Assembly: GCA_030065635.1 (NCBI GenBank)
Contig: JASJDJ010000002.1
Coordinates: 1 to 64,000 of the forward strand
DNA: 64,000 nt
Source: Xenococcaceae cyanobacterium MO_188.B32
Lineage (GTDB): Bacteria; Cyanobacteriota; Cyanobacteriia; Cyanobacteriales; Xenococcaceae
Reading direction: 5' to 3'
Below are positions 1 to 7,874 of the stretch, in pieces. The position numbers were made by a program, and so were the translations under genes. The notes under the pieces were generated by a model. It did no database searches, was not told the origin of the DNA, and saw only the letters and a list, made by a program, of their open reading frames with translations. Position 1 is the first letter of the stretch. The number at the start of each line of letters is the position of its first letter.

Positions 1-160
1 CGCGCAATGGAGCTTCTATTACCCCTAACTTAAGGCTCACATCCATAGATTAAAGAAGATTAAAGCTCCATTCGCGCCCCGCAGGCACCGGAGGGGCTGT
101 CTCTTGAGGTTTCCTCAAGAGTTTATACGCCCCGTTCGTTAAAAGGCGGTGTAACGGTGA
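1..160 (-). mobile_element. Element A, partial: structured non-coding insertion related to B, C and D
   Basis: No gene is present. Read on the minus strand, the piece contains a GGGGC/GCCCC outer helix enclosing a CTCTTGAGG-AAA-CCTCAAGAG hairpin, with the same flanking words (GTATRAACT and AGACAGCCCC) as element C at 4485-4520. A second long hairpin pairs plus-strand positions 6-15 (AATGGAGCTT) with 63-72 (AAGCTCCATT); C has an equivalent hairpin with different bases at 4785-4862. The element runs off the window start, and its inner boundary, near 155-165, is not clear. The part corresponding to C 4520-4780 seems to be missing. Confidence 0.55.
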
Positions 161-169
161 CCAATAGAC

Positions 170-838
170 TTATTTACCTTGAACTTTTGTCTGCCAAGAA
201 CTATTCCATTGCTCGATCGCTTTAATCAACTGTAGCGGTTGTTCGACTAAAAAGTCTGGTTGTTGCTTGGCTAAAACCTGCTTAGAATTAAATCCCCAAG
301 CTACTGCTACTACAGATATTCTGCTCTTTTGTGCCGAGCGAACATCTCTTGTTTCATCCCCTACATAAATTATATCTGCTCGGTTAATTTTCCTTTTTCT
401 AATAACTTCATTAATTACTCTATGTTTGCTAAAAATAGTTGTTTCTGCATAAATAAAATCAAATAGAGAACCCAAATGATGATTATTTAACACAATTTTG
501 ACGTTTTTTTCGGTATTAGAAGTAATAATCCCTAAACGATAGCCTCGATATTTTAGCTTAAATAAAACTGACTCAATTCCCAGTATTGGTTTGACTCGAT
601 CGATGTCTTTGCCTAATTCTATTTGGATTCTTTTAAACAAGAAAGGAATTTTAAATAAGGGAATTCCTGCCTGTTTAATTATTTCCCAGGAACTTAAGTC
701 TTTTAGTTTTAATAATTCATCTCGCTCGAGAGGTTTATAATCAAATTCCTTTGCCAATTGATTGGCAAGATTAACAAGTGCATGGTAAGTATCGGCTATC
801 GTGCCGTCAAAATCAAAGACAATTATTTTGTCATTCAT
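170..838 (-). CDS. HAD-superfamily hydrolase (phosphoglycolate phosphatase-like)
   Basis: A 222-residue soluble protein of the haloacid dehalogenase fold. Motif I is visible at the N terminus (DFDGTIADT, nucleophile and acid/base Asp), motif II as IITSNT, and motif III/IV as YVGDETRDVRSA near residues 155-167. The helical cap between motifs I and II is the type seen in phosphoglycolate phosphatase and related small-metabolite phosphatases. The substrate cannot be read from sequence. The ATG start is clear. The gene ends only about 10 bp from element A, so its terminator region may have been replaced by the insertion. It points the same way as queG but is separated by about 60 bp. Confidence 0.85.
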   Translation of the reverse strand: MNDKIIVFDFDGTIADTYHALVNLANQLAKEFDYKPLERDELLKLKDLSSWEIIKQAGIPLFKIPFLFKRIQIELGKDIDRVKPILGIESVLFKLKYRGYRLGIITSNTEKNVKIVLNNHHLGSLFDFIYAETTIFSKHRVINEVIRKRKINRADIIYVGDETRDVRSAQKSRISVVAVAWGFNSKQVLAKQQPDFLVEQPLQLIKAIEQWNSSWQTKVQGK

Positions 839-899
839 TGAACTTTAATAATGGGTGAGGAGTAAGGTAAAAAATTAATGTAAATTGTGAATTTTAGGC

Positions 900-1853
900 T
901 CAAGTTATATTGAGCCCTGACTTTAGATTAGCACAAGCATTGCGTCGTAGCATTTGCGGTTTTATTCTTCTTAGAGCGGATGCACGAAAACGATAATCCC
1001 ATGCTGTTTCAGAAATGTTAGCTAATTCTTTTAACTTGGGTTTGACGTTTTCAGGATAGGGCTGAAAATCTTGAATATCTGTTTCTTTAGCAAAACGCTG
1101 ATTCCAGGGACAAACATCTTGACAAATATCGCAACCAGCTACCCAGCCAGACATTCTTGAAGCTATGAATTCTGGCAATTTTTCTGCTCTGTTTTCGATC
1201 ATATGATAGGCGATACAACGATTGGCATCGACTACAAAAGGTTTGGTAATAGCTTGGGTAGGACAGGCTTCTAAACATCTAGTACAAGTTCCACAATGAG
1301 AAGTATGGGGTTTATCTGGAGCTAACTGCAAATTCGTTAAAATTTCTCCTAAAAAAACCCAACTACCATATTCGCGAGTAATCAAATTGCCATTTTTGGC
1401 AATCCAGCCAATTCCCGCTCTTTCTGCCCAAACTTTATCTTGTATGGGACCAGTATCGGCATAGTAGCGAGTTTGTATCTTATCTCCTTGAGTTTGCAAC
1501 CATTTACTCATTTTTTTGAGTTTTTGGTGCATCACTTTATGATAGTCTCTTCCCCAACCATAGCGAGATATTTTGCCGTATTCTCGCTCATTTGAATGTT
1601 GATGGGGAGTGTAATAATTAAGAGCAACACAAATTACAGAACTTACTTCTGGCATACAAGCCGTAATTTCGCTGCGTTTTGGATTTGCCATCCATTCCAT
1701 ATCTGCATGGTAGCCAAGAGCAAGCCATTGTTGGAGGCGTGTTTTAGTTAAGTTTTTTTGTTCTCCATCTACAGAAGCAATTCCTACTTTATGAAATCCT
1801 AAAGAATAGGCAAATGCTTTAATTTGACTGCGATCGATTTCCACAATAATCAA
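900..1853 (-). CDS. queG: Epoxyqueuosine reductase QueG
   Basis: About 315 residues. It catalyses the last step of queuosine synthesis, reducing epoxyqueuosine to queuosine in tRNA, using cobalamin and two [4Fe-4S] clusters. The ferredoxin-like cluster motifs are plain: CGTCTRCLEACP and CDICQDVCPWN. The conserved RYYADTGPIQDK and AGIGWIAKNGNLI stretches are also present. The longest frame opens with TTG at 1853; a GTG at 1844 giving MEIDRSQIKAFA is an equally good start. The C terminus has the usual HEAT-like tail (RRNACANLKS). The family assignment is secure. Confidence 0.93.
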   Translation of the reverse strand: MIIVEIDRSQIKAFAYSLGFHKVGIASVDGEQKNLTKTRLQQWLALGYHADMEWMANPKRSEITACMPEVSSVICVALNYYTPHQHSNEREYGKISRYGWGRDYHKVMHQKLKKMSKWLQTQGDKIQTRYYADTGPIQDKVWAERAGIGWIAKNGNLITREYGSWVFLGEILTNLQLAPDKPHTSHCGTCTRCLEACPTQAITKPFVVDANRCIAYHMIENRAEKLPEFIASRMSGWVAGCDICQDVCPWNQRFAKETDIQDFQPYPENVKPKLKELANISETAWDYRFRASALRRIKPQMLRRNACANLKSGLNIT

Positions 1854-1868
1854 TAGTTAACTAGATTA

Positions 1869-3206
1869 TTATCTAGTATGATTCATAAATTCCCAGCTAA
1901 CTTTATTTACTCTAGCTTTTAGCTTTAGTAAACTGACGACTTGCTCTAACATTTCTAATTCATCTCTACGTCCTTCTGACAGAAAATCTGCTTTAATTTC
2001 GACTTCGCTCAAGTCTTCCATATCCTCATCTTCTATATTTTTGCTCTGTATCGCTGTTAGTATTAATCCTTTTTCTCTAACTGATTTTAACAGTAACGCC
2101 AATACATGAGCTTCGCCTTCTGATTGACAGAGTAAACGACAACGATATCTAGTTGCTGTTTGCTGGGGTTCTACAAATTCTTTTTCTGATTCTACTTCTG
2201 GCGGTAATTTATTATCAGTTATGTTATTTCTCTCTATGTCGATTGATTCACTATGAACTATTACGGTTTCATCATCAATTTTGGGCTGAAATATTTGGAC
2301 TACAGGTCGCAAGAGTAAATTTGCTCCCACAACTGCTATGGTACCAAAATAGGCTTGTAACAAAAATCCCGAACCTACTAGAGAGCCAATGGCAGCAGCA
2401 CACCATAAAATAGCTGCCGTATTAATACCCCTGACACTGGTTCCTTCTCTTAAAATTACCCCTGCTCCCAGAAAACCAATTCCAGAAACTACCTGGGCTG
2501 CCACTCTTGTTGGGCTACTATCTCCAGGAATCATCGCTGCCATCATCACAAACATAGCTGCTCCTAAAGAAACTAGTACGTTTGTTTTGAGTACGGATCT
2601 GCTTTTTAACTTTGTGAGCGGGAAGTCCCCCATTTTTAATGGCGGGATGAGAGCGACTCGCGCGTTCCTTAGCTCGGGAAACCCGAGCAGGGTCGCTCGT
2701 CTTGACAATAAGAACCGAGAATCTTCATATACTAAGGCTTCTAGGCGTTGTATAATACTTGTGTACGAGACATCGAGCTATAAATTGCTGTAACTTCGTA
2801 CAATTAGCGCACCTTGAAAACTTGGATACGGGTTCGACTCAGGAGTTGAGTCGGTAAAAATCCAAACGTACAAAGATGTATGAGTATTTCCGAAATACGA
2901 GTAGTACCGCAGGACGTGCGGGGAAAGAAATTGTCTGTAAAGTCGTACTGTCGGGGATATGTGATAGCTGTCATATATCTAGATAAGTGGCATAGTACAG
3001 AAAGCTCTCAGTCGCGAGATTGGGAAGCCCTCGTTTTTAACGAGGGAGGAAGTCACCCATTGTCTTTCTATCCCAATACCTGCACCGAGAATAAATGCCA
3101 GGAAAAGGCGAATCGCAAAATCTATCCAAGTCATTATCGGTTTTTCATAATAAAGTCTCTGCATAAGCCCTCTAACTGCTACGATACTTCTCTTGAGTGA
3201 TATCAA
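1869..3206 (-). pseudogene. mgtC/sapB-family membrane protein gene, split by element B
   Basis: The N-terminal piece (3206 down to about 3056) encodes an MgtC start: a transmembrane segment followed by GAGIGIERQW. The C-terminal piece (below 2618) resumes with LKTNVLVSLGAAMFV, SGIGFLGAGVI and REGTSVRGINTAA, followed by a cytosolic ACT-like tail with an acidic insert. Between them lies 438 bp of element B, with stops in the mgtC frame. Joining 3056 to 2617 gives ERQWVTKLKSRSVLKTNVL with no frame change, which is the normal MgtC spacing. MgtC proteins act in Mg2+ limitation and acid stress. Candidate starts are 3206 or the ATG at 3134 (MTWIDFAIRL). The gene is probably inactive unless the element excises. 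Confidence 0.9.
2618..3055 (+). mobile_element. Element B: 438-bp non-autonomous IS200/IS605-like element with structured core
   Basis: The boundaries come from mgtC: it inserts after GTGA (2614-2617) and ends with AGTCA (3051-3055), uncertain by 1 nt. It holds no transposase. The 5' end is GCGGGAAG followed by an imperfect hairpin (2627-2645). Next is a nested hairpin, GAGCGAC/GTCGCTC enclosing GCTCGG-GAAA-CCCGAGC (2651-2699). A block shared with C and D follows (AATCTTCATATA, AAGGCTTCT, 2720-2742). Then come a hairpin CCGCA-GGACG-TGCGG (2907-2921), the word CGTACTGTCGGGG (2944-2956), CTAGATAAG (2979-2987), and an end hairpin CCCTCGTT/AACGAGGG (3028-3046). The class is inferred to be HEARO-like. 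The 106-residue frame inside has no family features. Confidence 0.75.
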
Positions 3207-3394
3207 TCAATTAAATTTGATTGATTAGACTTAAAGTTGATGAGGTAAATACAAGACTGTGTTTTAGTTTAAAGAAATATCTTGAGGTTAATAGTGTTGG
3301 TTAGGCAACGGAATTTAGTATAAATATATACTAAAATTACTACAACCCAGATGTCATTATATTTGTTGTTGGGAGAAATGAAGTTAAGTAGAGG

Positions 3395-4267
3395 TTAAAA
3401 ATTTTTTTTGTGTGCCAGTCTCAACTTAGCAGAACGAGAACGAGGATTGAGTTTTTGTTCATCTGCTCTAGCAGTGATGGGTTTTTTGGTAATTACCTGA
3501 AGTAACTCGCAGTCGCGAAACCGATGTTTAACAATGCGGTCTTCCAGACTATGAAAACTAATAATAGCAATAATTCCCTCTGGTTTAAGCCAATAGGGAG
3601 CTCGCTCTAAAAATCTTTCTAGAGATTGTAATTCTTGATTAACAGCGATACGTAAGGCTTGAAAAACACGAGTAGCTGGATTAATTCTGCCGTAGCGATA
3701 TTTAGCAGGAACAGCACGGGCGATCGCGTTAGCTAAATCGGTAGTAGTCTGGAAAGGACGCTCCCTGACAATTTGACGAGCAATACGCCGAGAAAACCTT
3801 TCTTCACCATATTGAAAGAATATATCAGCTAATTGCTTTTCTTGCCAATGATTGATAATCTCAGCAGCCGTAAGAGACTGAGTAGAGTCCATCCGCATAT
3901 CTAAAGGAGCAGAGTGGCGAAAACTAAAACCTCTTTCTGGCGTATCTAGTTGGGGAGAACTTACACCCAAATCGGCAATAATCCCATCAAATAACAAGTC
4001 TTGGGGTTGGTAGTCAGCATAGTTACCATGCCAAAATTGAATCTGTTGGGGATAGTACTGAGCCAGTCTAATTTTAGCTGCTGCGATCGCCTCTAGATCT
4101 CGATCGATCGCTATGACCTTAACTTTTTCGGCTGCCGCGAGAATTTGCTCACTATGACCACCACCACCTACCGTAGCATCTAAATACTCTCCTTCTGGAG
4201 CAATTTTTAATCCAGCCAGTAATTGGCGACTGAGAACAGATACATGACTAAAGCATTGATAATGCAT
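3395..4267 (-). CDS. rsmH: 16S rRNA (cytosine(1402)-N4)-methyltransferase RsmH (MraW)
   Basis: A 290-residue SAM-dependent methyltransferase that modifies C1402 in the ribosomal P site. The SAM-binding motif is [14 protein letters not shown], followed by [11 protein letters not shown]; the family signatures [36 protein letters not shown] and [14 protein letters not shown] are all present. Length is slightly short of the usual ~300 residues but complete. It begins with ATG at 4267. It is not beside ftsL/ftsI as in the dcw cluster of other bacteria, which is usual in cyanobacteria. Confidence 0.95.
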   Translation of the reverse strand: MHYQCFSHVSVLSRQLLAGLKIAPEGEYLDATVGGGGHSEQILAAAEKVKVIAIDRDLEAIAAAKIRLAQYYPQQIQFWHGNYADYQPQDLLFDGIIADLGVSSPQLDTPERGFSFRHSAPLDMRMDSTQSLTAAEIINHWQEKQLADIFFQYGEERFSRRIARQIVRERPFQTTTDLANAIARAVPAKYRYGRINPATRVFQALRIAVNQELQSLERFLERAPYWLKPEGIIAIISFHSLEDRIVKHRFRDCELLQVITKKPITARADEQKLNPRSRSAKLRLAHKKNF

Positions 4268-4368
4268 AAAATATAAGTCTCATTTATGCGAAGACCAAGA
4301 GTAAAATTATATAACTAGAGGGGCATAAAGGGTTTAGTTCAAAAGAGGTCTTCATAAGTCAATGCAAA

Positions 4369-4452
4369 ATGACAAATCAATTAGGTTTAGCTCTACAAAA
4401 TTATCAAACTGCTCTTGGCAATTTAGCGTGCGAGTGGGAAGCCCCGCGCTAA
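4369..4452 (+). pseudogene. Possible start of an ORF cut by element C
   Basis: An ATG at 4369 opens a short frame reading MTNQLGLALQNYQTALGNL, an amphipathic, TPR-like stretch, and runs into the left end of element C at 4434, where it stops at 4452. Joining 4433 to 5071 keeps the frame open for about 20 more codons, but that continuation lies antisense to the next gene and resembles nothing I know. It may be a relic of a longer gene or chance. Confidence 0.2.
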
Positions 4453-5070
4453 GAGCGTAGCATGAGCGTCGGGACGGGGCGTATGAACTGCGGAGGAGAC
4501 CTCCGCAGACAGCCCCTCATGAGAACGAGCGCGATAACCTGTCGGTCATAAATTTACAGTTTTGACACAGAATCTTTATGTAGCAAGGCTTCTGATTGCT
4601 GTACAATTTACTTGAGCGTATCAATGGGTCGCTAGCTACCGAAGATCGGATAAACAAAAACCTAAAGCTAGCAAGTACCTTGAAAATCAGACATATGGGG
4701 TTGCAACCAAGAAATAGTCTCGGTTGGAGACTCGGTGGTTGCGTAAAATGTTTGCCGTAATAAGGAATCATTTTGACGAGCGCGGGAAGGGGAGCTGAGA
4801 AGCCAATTGAATCGACTTTCGGATTCAGAGTTTAAACCTTTTAAAAGCTCCCCTTCTCCCCCCGCGTCGGCGAAAGACGCAAGGGAATGCGCGAGTCGTG
4901 AAAACTGTACCCAGGGACGCTGGGGAATGGAAACTGCCTGCTGACAGCGTACTGTCGGGGTTGAATAGTCTTGTACTGTTCATCTAGATAAGTGCTACGC
5001 AGGAATACCTGGTCGTGAGTCCAGGGAAGCCCGCGCTATACTGCTTGCAGTTAGCGTCGGGAGAACGTCA
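4434..5070 (+). mobile_element. Element C: 637-bp non-autonomous structured element related to B and D
   Basis: It follows GCGA (4430-4433), begins GTGGGAAGCCCC and ends GAACGTCA. Shared blocks appear in the same order as in B: a GGGGC/GCCCC helix enclosing CTGCGGAGG-AGA-CCTCCGCAG (4483-4519), then AGAATCTTTATGTA and AAGGCTTCT (4569-4592). It also has a long hairpin around GAAGGGGAGCT/AGCTCCCCTTC (4785-4858), a hairpin CCCAG-GGACG-CTGGG (4910-4924), CGTACTGTCGGGG (4948-4960), CTAGATAAG (4985-4993) and an end hairpin with CCCGCGCTA against TAGCGTCGGG (5030-5062). It has no credible coding sequence; an 84-residue minus-strand frame inside is not protein-like. Confidence 0.7.
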
Positions 5071-5080
5071 CAAGTTTTCT

Positions 5081-5497
5081 TTAGTGAGTTTGATGGCGGT
5101 AAAGATCGTCGCAGTAAGATGCCCAGCCAATACCTAACAAGCTAGTAGCTAAACCGGCAATGATACCTATAACTACCCAGCCTATTACTCCTAACCAATT
5201 AGTGATATCGTTAATTAAAGCAGTAATACCTTTAGCTGTAACGTAGGCAGTAAATGCACTGATTACAGTTACGATCGATAAATCTAGCAGAATAGAAATA
5301 ATATCTTTTTTTGACAATTCCTCATCAAAATAAATATTCCAAACAAGAGCACACATTGCTACATTGGCAATAGTCAAAAAGACTTGCTTAGAAATTTCCA
5401 GATTGGGTGTAGGTGTAGCGGTAACGACCCCAGTACCGAAAACCGTAGCTAAAATAGCAATAGATACCTGTTTTCTTTTATGATGTAGACTGCTCAC
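5081..5497 (-). CDS. Small membrane protein of unknown function
   Basis: I do not recognise this 138-residue protein. It has four hydrophobic stretches, at about residues 13-27, 39-54, 67-86 and 100-124, the last rich in Gly/Ile/Val (WLGVIGWVVIGIIAGLA). The N terminus is basic (HHKRKQ) and the C terminus is short and charged, so it should sit in a membrane with little outside it. The ATG start at 5497 is plausible. Its stop codon lies only about 10 bp from the right end of element C. It is followed on the same strand, about 125 bp further on, by the HPP-family gene, with no evidence of shared transcription. Confidence 0.6.
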   Translation of the reverse strand: MSSLHHKRKQVSIAILATVFGTGVVTATPTPNLEISKQVFLTIANVAMCALVWNIYFDEELSKKDIISILLDLSIVTVISAFTAYVTAKGITALINDITNWLGVIGWVVIGIIAGLATSLLGIGWASYCDDLYRHQTH

Positions 5498-5621
5498 TGT
5501 TTTTCTCTAAATCTATTTCACTGAAAAAACCATTGGACAAAACTTACTGCTATAGGATTGATTAGGTAGACTTATCCCCCTCAACAGATAATTTCTACAA
5601 AGTACGCTCATTGAATTTTAA

Positions 5622-6371
5622 TTAAAGCCAATGTATGGGATAAGATCTTCCTGGCATAAGGTTATTAAAAATTACAGTACAAATCAACAATATGATAGAA
5701 CCAAGTAGAACTGGTGTAAATAAAAAACTCCATTTAGCTTGACTCATTACTCCTACCAAAGCTACAGCACCACCAGGAGGATGTAAAGTTTTCGTAACTT
5801 GCATAAGTTTAATAGCAGTAGCTACCGACAAAGCCATTACCCAAGGTTCGGAGCCGAATAAGCTAACCATCACAATACTAACTATCCCACCTAAAAGATT
5901 GCCAAAAATTAAATTGCGTGGTTGTGCTAAAGGGCTATTGGGAACGGCAAAAACTAAGACAGCAGCAGCACCAAAAGGTGCAGCAATTAGAGGATAGCCG
6001 GAGCCAATACTTAGATAGGCTAATGCACCTATTCCCACGAAACTACCGAGATAGGAAAAAAATACTTGTTGGGAAGAAAATCTAGGTTGATAAGTCGAAC
6101 TACCATGAAGACTAGCTAGATATTTAGTTATTTTTGCCCAAGTATTTCTATAATTACGTTTTTTTCTCGCAGAATTTTGCTGGAGCTTTGTTAATTGATT
6201 TTGTAGTTCATTAATCTGTTGCTGTTGAATTTTAAGTTGTTGTTCATACAATTTCTTTATTTCTTGTTGTTTTTGGGTCATTAGTACAACAGAAGAAAAT
6301 TGCTTGGAGTCTGTTGAGTTATCAATTTCAGACTGCTCTACAGAATCATTATGAGTAGTAATATTGTTCAC
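5622..6371 (-). CDS. HPP-family integral membrane protein with N-terminal coiled coil
   Basis: 249 residues. The first ~70 residues are hydrophilic and Gln-rich, with a heptad-like run (KKLYEQQLKIQQQQINELQ) that should form a coiled coil. The rest is a four- to five-helix membrane domain with the HPP signature: YPLIAAPFGAAAVLVFAVPNSPLAQPRNLIFGN and KTLHPPGGAVALVGVM contain the diagnostic HPP tripeptide. Members of this family have been linked to nitrite transport in chloroplasts and cyanobacteria. The N-terminal coiled coil is extra compared with minimal HPP proteins (about 170-200 residues) and might mediate oligomerisation; that is inference. Confidence 0.8.
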   Translation of the reverse strand: MNNITTHNDSVEQSEIDNSTDSKQFSSVVLMTQKQQEIKKLYEQQLKIQQQQINELQNQLTKLQQNSARKKRNYRNTWAKITKYLASLHGSSTYQPRFSSQQVFFSYLGSFVGIGALAYLSIGSGYPLIAAPFGAAAVLVFAVPNSPLAQPRNLIFGNLLGGIVSIVMVSLFGSEPWVMALSVATAIKLMQVTKTLHPPGGAVALVGVMSQAKWSFLFTPVLLGSIILLICTVIFNNLMPGRSYPIHWL

Positions 6372-6562
6372 GATTAACTATTTCCAATAAGATTATTTTT
6401 TGCTGCTGTTGAGGAAGCTAAAGTGCAATTTTTGTATCATTTTACACTATATTCTAAATTTTAGGATAAGACATTATCCTGCTTTAATCAATAAATTTAG
6501 ATTTTTTTAAAACAGTATTATTGATTACACATTGATTTAATTATTTATACTATCCTCTTAAC

Positions 6563-6652
6563 ATGGCTCGAAGAAGAGACAATCCTAATTTTCAGAAGTT
6601 TAGGCATATTTCACGACTTCAAAACATTACGACACAAATGTATATTAGATAG
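6563..6652 (+). pseudogene. Short frame MARRRDNPNFQKF-, possible fossil of a small DNA-binding protein gene
   Basis: A 29-codon frame whose first 13 residues (MARRRDNPNFQKF) look like the start of small cyanobacterial ribbon-helix-helix-type or plasmid proteins, then loses resemblance and stops. No Shine-Dalgarno is present. It is probably a decayed gene. Evidence is limited to the N-terminal resemblance. Confidence 0.2.
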
Positions 6653-6728
6653 CAATAAAATTTACATAAAATTTATTTTTAGCTATTAAAATGTTCTTAT
6701 ATAGAAAAAATTATCCAATCATCAAGCT

Positions 6729-6756
6729 TAGTACGTACGTATATACTTACGTACTA
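6729..6756. promoter_or_regulatory. Inverted repeat TAGTACGTA-N10-TACGTACTA upstream of the dioxygenase gene
   Basis: A perfect 9-bp inverted repeat (6729-6737 against 6748-6756) about 95 bp before the ATG at 6849. Its spacing, with half-site centres about 19 bp apart, suits a dimeric regulator, and the internal ACGTACG makes it nearly self-overlapping. An operator role is inference. It is weak as a terminator, having no T-run. Confidence 0.35.
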
Positions 6757-6848
6757 GGTTGGTATTGGTCAATTTGCCTTGATTCAGGCACATATAGCGT
6801 TCCTCTATTTAGCTCTAAAATCAACCCAATCAAATAAGTGGCTAATAT

Positions 6849-7817
6849 ATGCAGTGTTTAGAACATCCTGTATTAGATATCAATAAATTTACTCTTCCTG
6901 CCAAATTTCTTACAGAAATCTCATGGCTCGCTCAAGAGATTTCTGAAAATAGAATGAATGATTGGAGTGCAATACAAAGTAGATTAAAAACAATAGTACA
7001 AGAAAAAATTCCTCGCTTAGAGGAATTAGGTATTCAGATTGTTCAAAGGCTTAACTCCGAACAGGGATTTGTAATTGTCAAAGGCTTATCTTTTCATCTA
7101 TATAAAAGACCCATAGCTGATTATTTATATCTTTCCTTAGCTGCACATTTGGGCAAGTTTACGGTTCATAGTAATTCAAAAAATGTAATTTGGGATGTTA
7201 CCCCCCGTCCTCTTTTAAATCAAAGAAAACCCACTTTTTCTGAACTTGATGCAGAAGCTCCTTTGCATATTGACTCTGCTTTTCGTCATAAACCTGAAGA
7301 ATATTTTGGTTTATTTGCCATAAAGTCAGCCAAAGAGGGAGGAAACAGCATCATTGTCAAAGCAAATGACTTGATTCAATCTTTACAAAGTTCTTCTTTT
7401 GGAGTGCAATGCTTGAGGATACTTCGCGAGCAAAATTTTCCTTTTCAGGTACCATCTGCTTTTGTAGGGGCAGGCAAATCTAATATTATCTTAGCTCCAA
7501 TTGTGGCAGATAAACCTTTGATTCGCTTTCGTTTAGACACGATTGAAGCTAGCTTTAAATGTTACCCAGAATTAGCAACTCCCGCTCGCTTATGGGCACT
7601 AGGCTATTTCGAGCGATTTATTAAGTCCTATGAAAATAAGATTGAATTTAAACTGACTGATGGAGATATGGTCTTTGTCAATAATCACAAAGTATTGCAT
7701 GGTCGTACAGCATTTTCTCAGAACGATCGCTTGCTTTTACGAGTAAGAATAGAGCAAAATTCTCAAGATACTTCAGAAATACAAAACTTAAACCAAAAGA
7801 TGAAAGTTATCGCGTAG
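6849..7817 (+). CDS. TauD/TfdA-family 2-oxoglutarate/Fe(II)-dependent dioxygenase-like protein
   Basis: 322 residues. The facial triad of the TauD/TfdA and clavaminate synthase-like group is visible: HID in APLHIDSAFRHKP (His and Asp), the distal His in NNHKVLHGRTAF, and the 2OG-binding Arg in LLLRVRIEQ. The preceding FGLFAIKSAKEGGNSIIVKA is the usual core strand region. Such enzymes hydroxylate or cleave small molecules such as taurine, amino acids or gamma-butyrobetaine; the substrate is unknown. The following transporter gene starts 57 bp downstream on the same strand, so the two may be cotranscribed. Starts ATG. Confidence 0.75.
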   Translation: MQCLEHPVLDINKFTLPAKFLTEISWLAQEISENRMNDWSAIQSRLKTIVQEKIPRLEELGIQIVQRLNSEQGFVIVKGLSFHLYKRPIADYLYLSLAAHLGKFTVHSNSKNVIWDVTPRPLLNQRKPTFSELDAEAPLHIDSAFRHKPEEYFGLFAIKSAKEGGNSIIVKANDLIQSLQSSSFGVQCLRILREQNFPFQVPSAFVGAGKSNIILAPIVADKPLIRFRLDTIEASFKCYPELATPARLWALGYFERFIKSYENKIEFKLTDGDMVFVNNHKVLHGRTAFSQNDRLLLRVRIEQNSQDTSEIQNLNQKMKVIA

Positions 7818-7874
7818 ATATATATAGATGAGAAGGAGTAAGATTGTCTCTTATATATATCTTGACTCAAATCA

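Larger units (their letters stand above)
6372..6848. other. 477-bp AT-rich intergenic region
   Basis: Between the divergently read HPP gene and the dioxygenase gene. It must contain both promoters. Apart from the MARRRDN relic at 6563-6652 and the inverted repeat at 6729-6756, I see long A/T runs and no other gene or terminator. Confidence 0.5.

Noticed and set aside
2828-2842. GGGTTCGACTC-like T-arm motif suggesting a tRNA
   Set aside because: No acceptor, anticodon or D arm can be folded around it; it belongs to element B.
2880-3200. 106-residue plus-strand frame spanning element B and the mgtC N terminus
   Set aside because: It overlaps a repetitive, structured element and the opposite strand of mgtC; no family features.
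4517-4771. 84-residue minus-strand frame inside element C
   Set aside because: Low-complexity, no motif, and the conserved signal in this region is RNA structure rather than protein.
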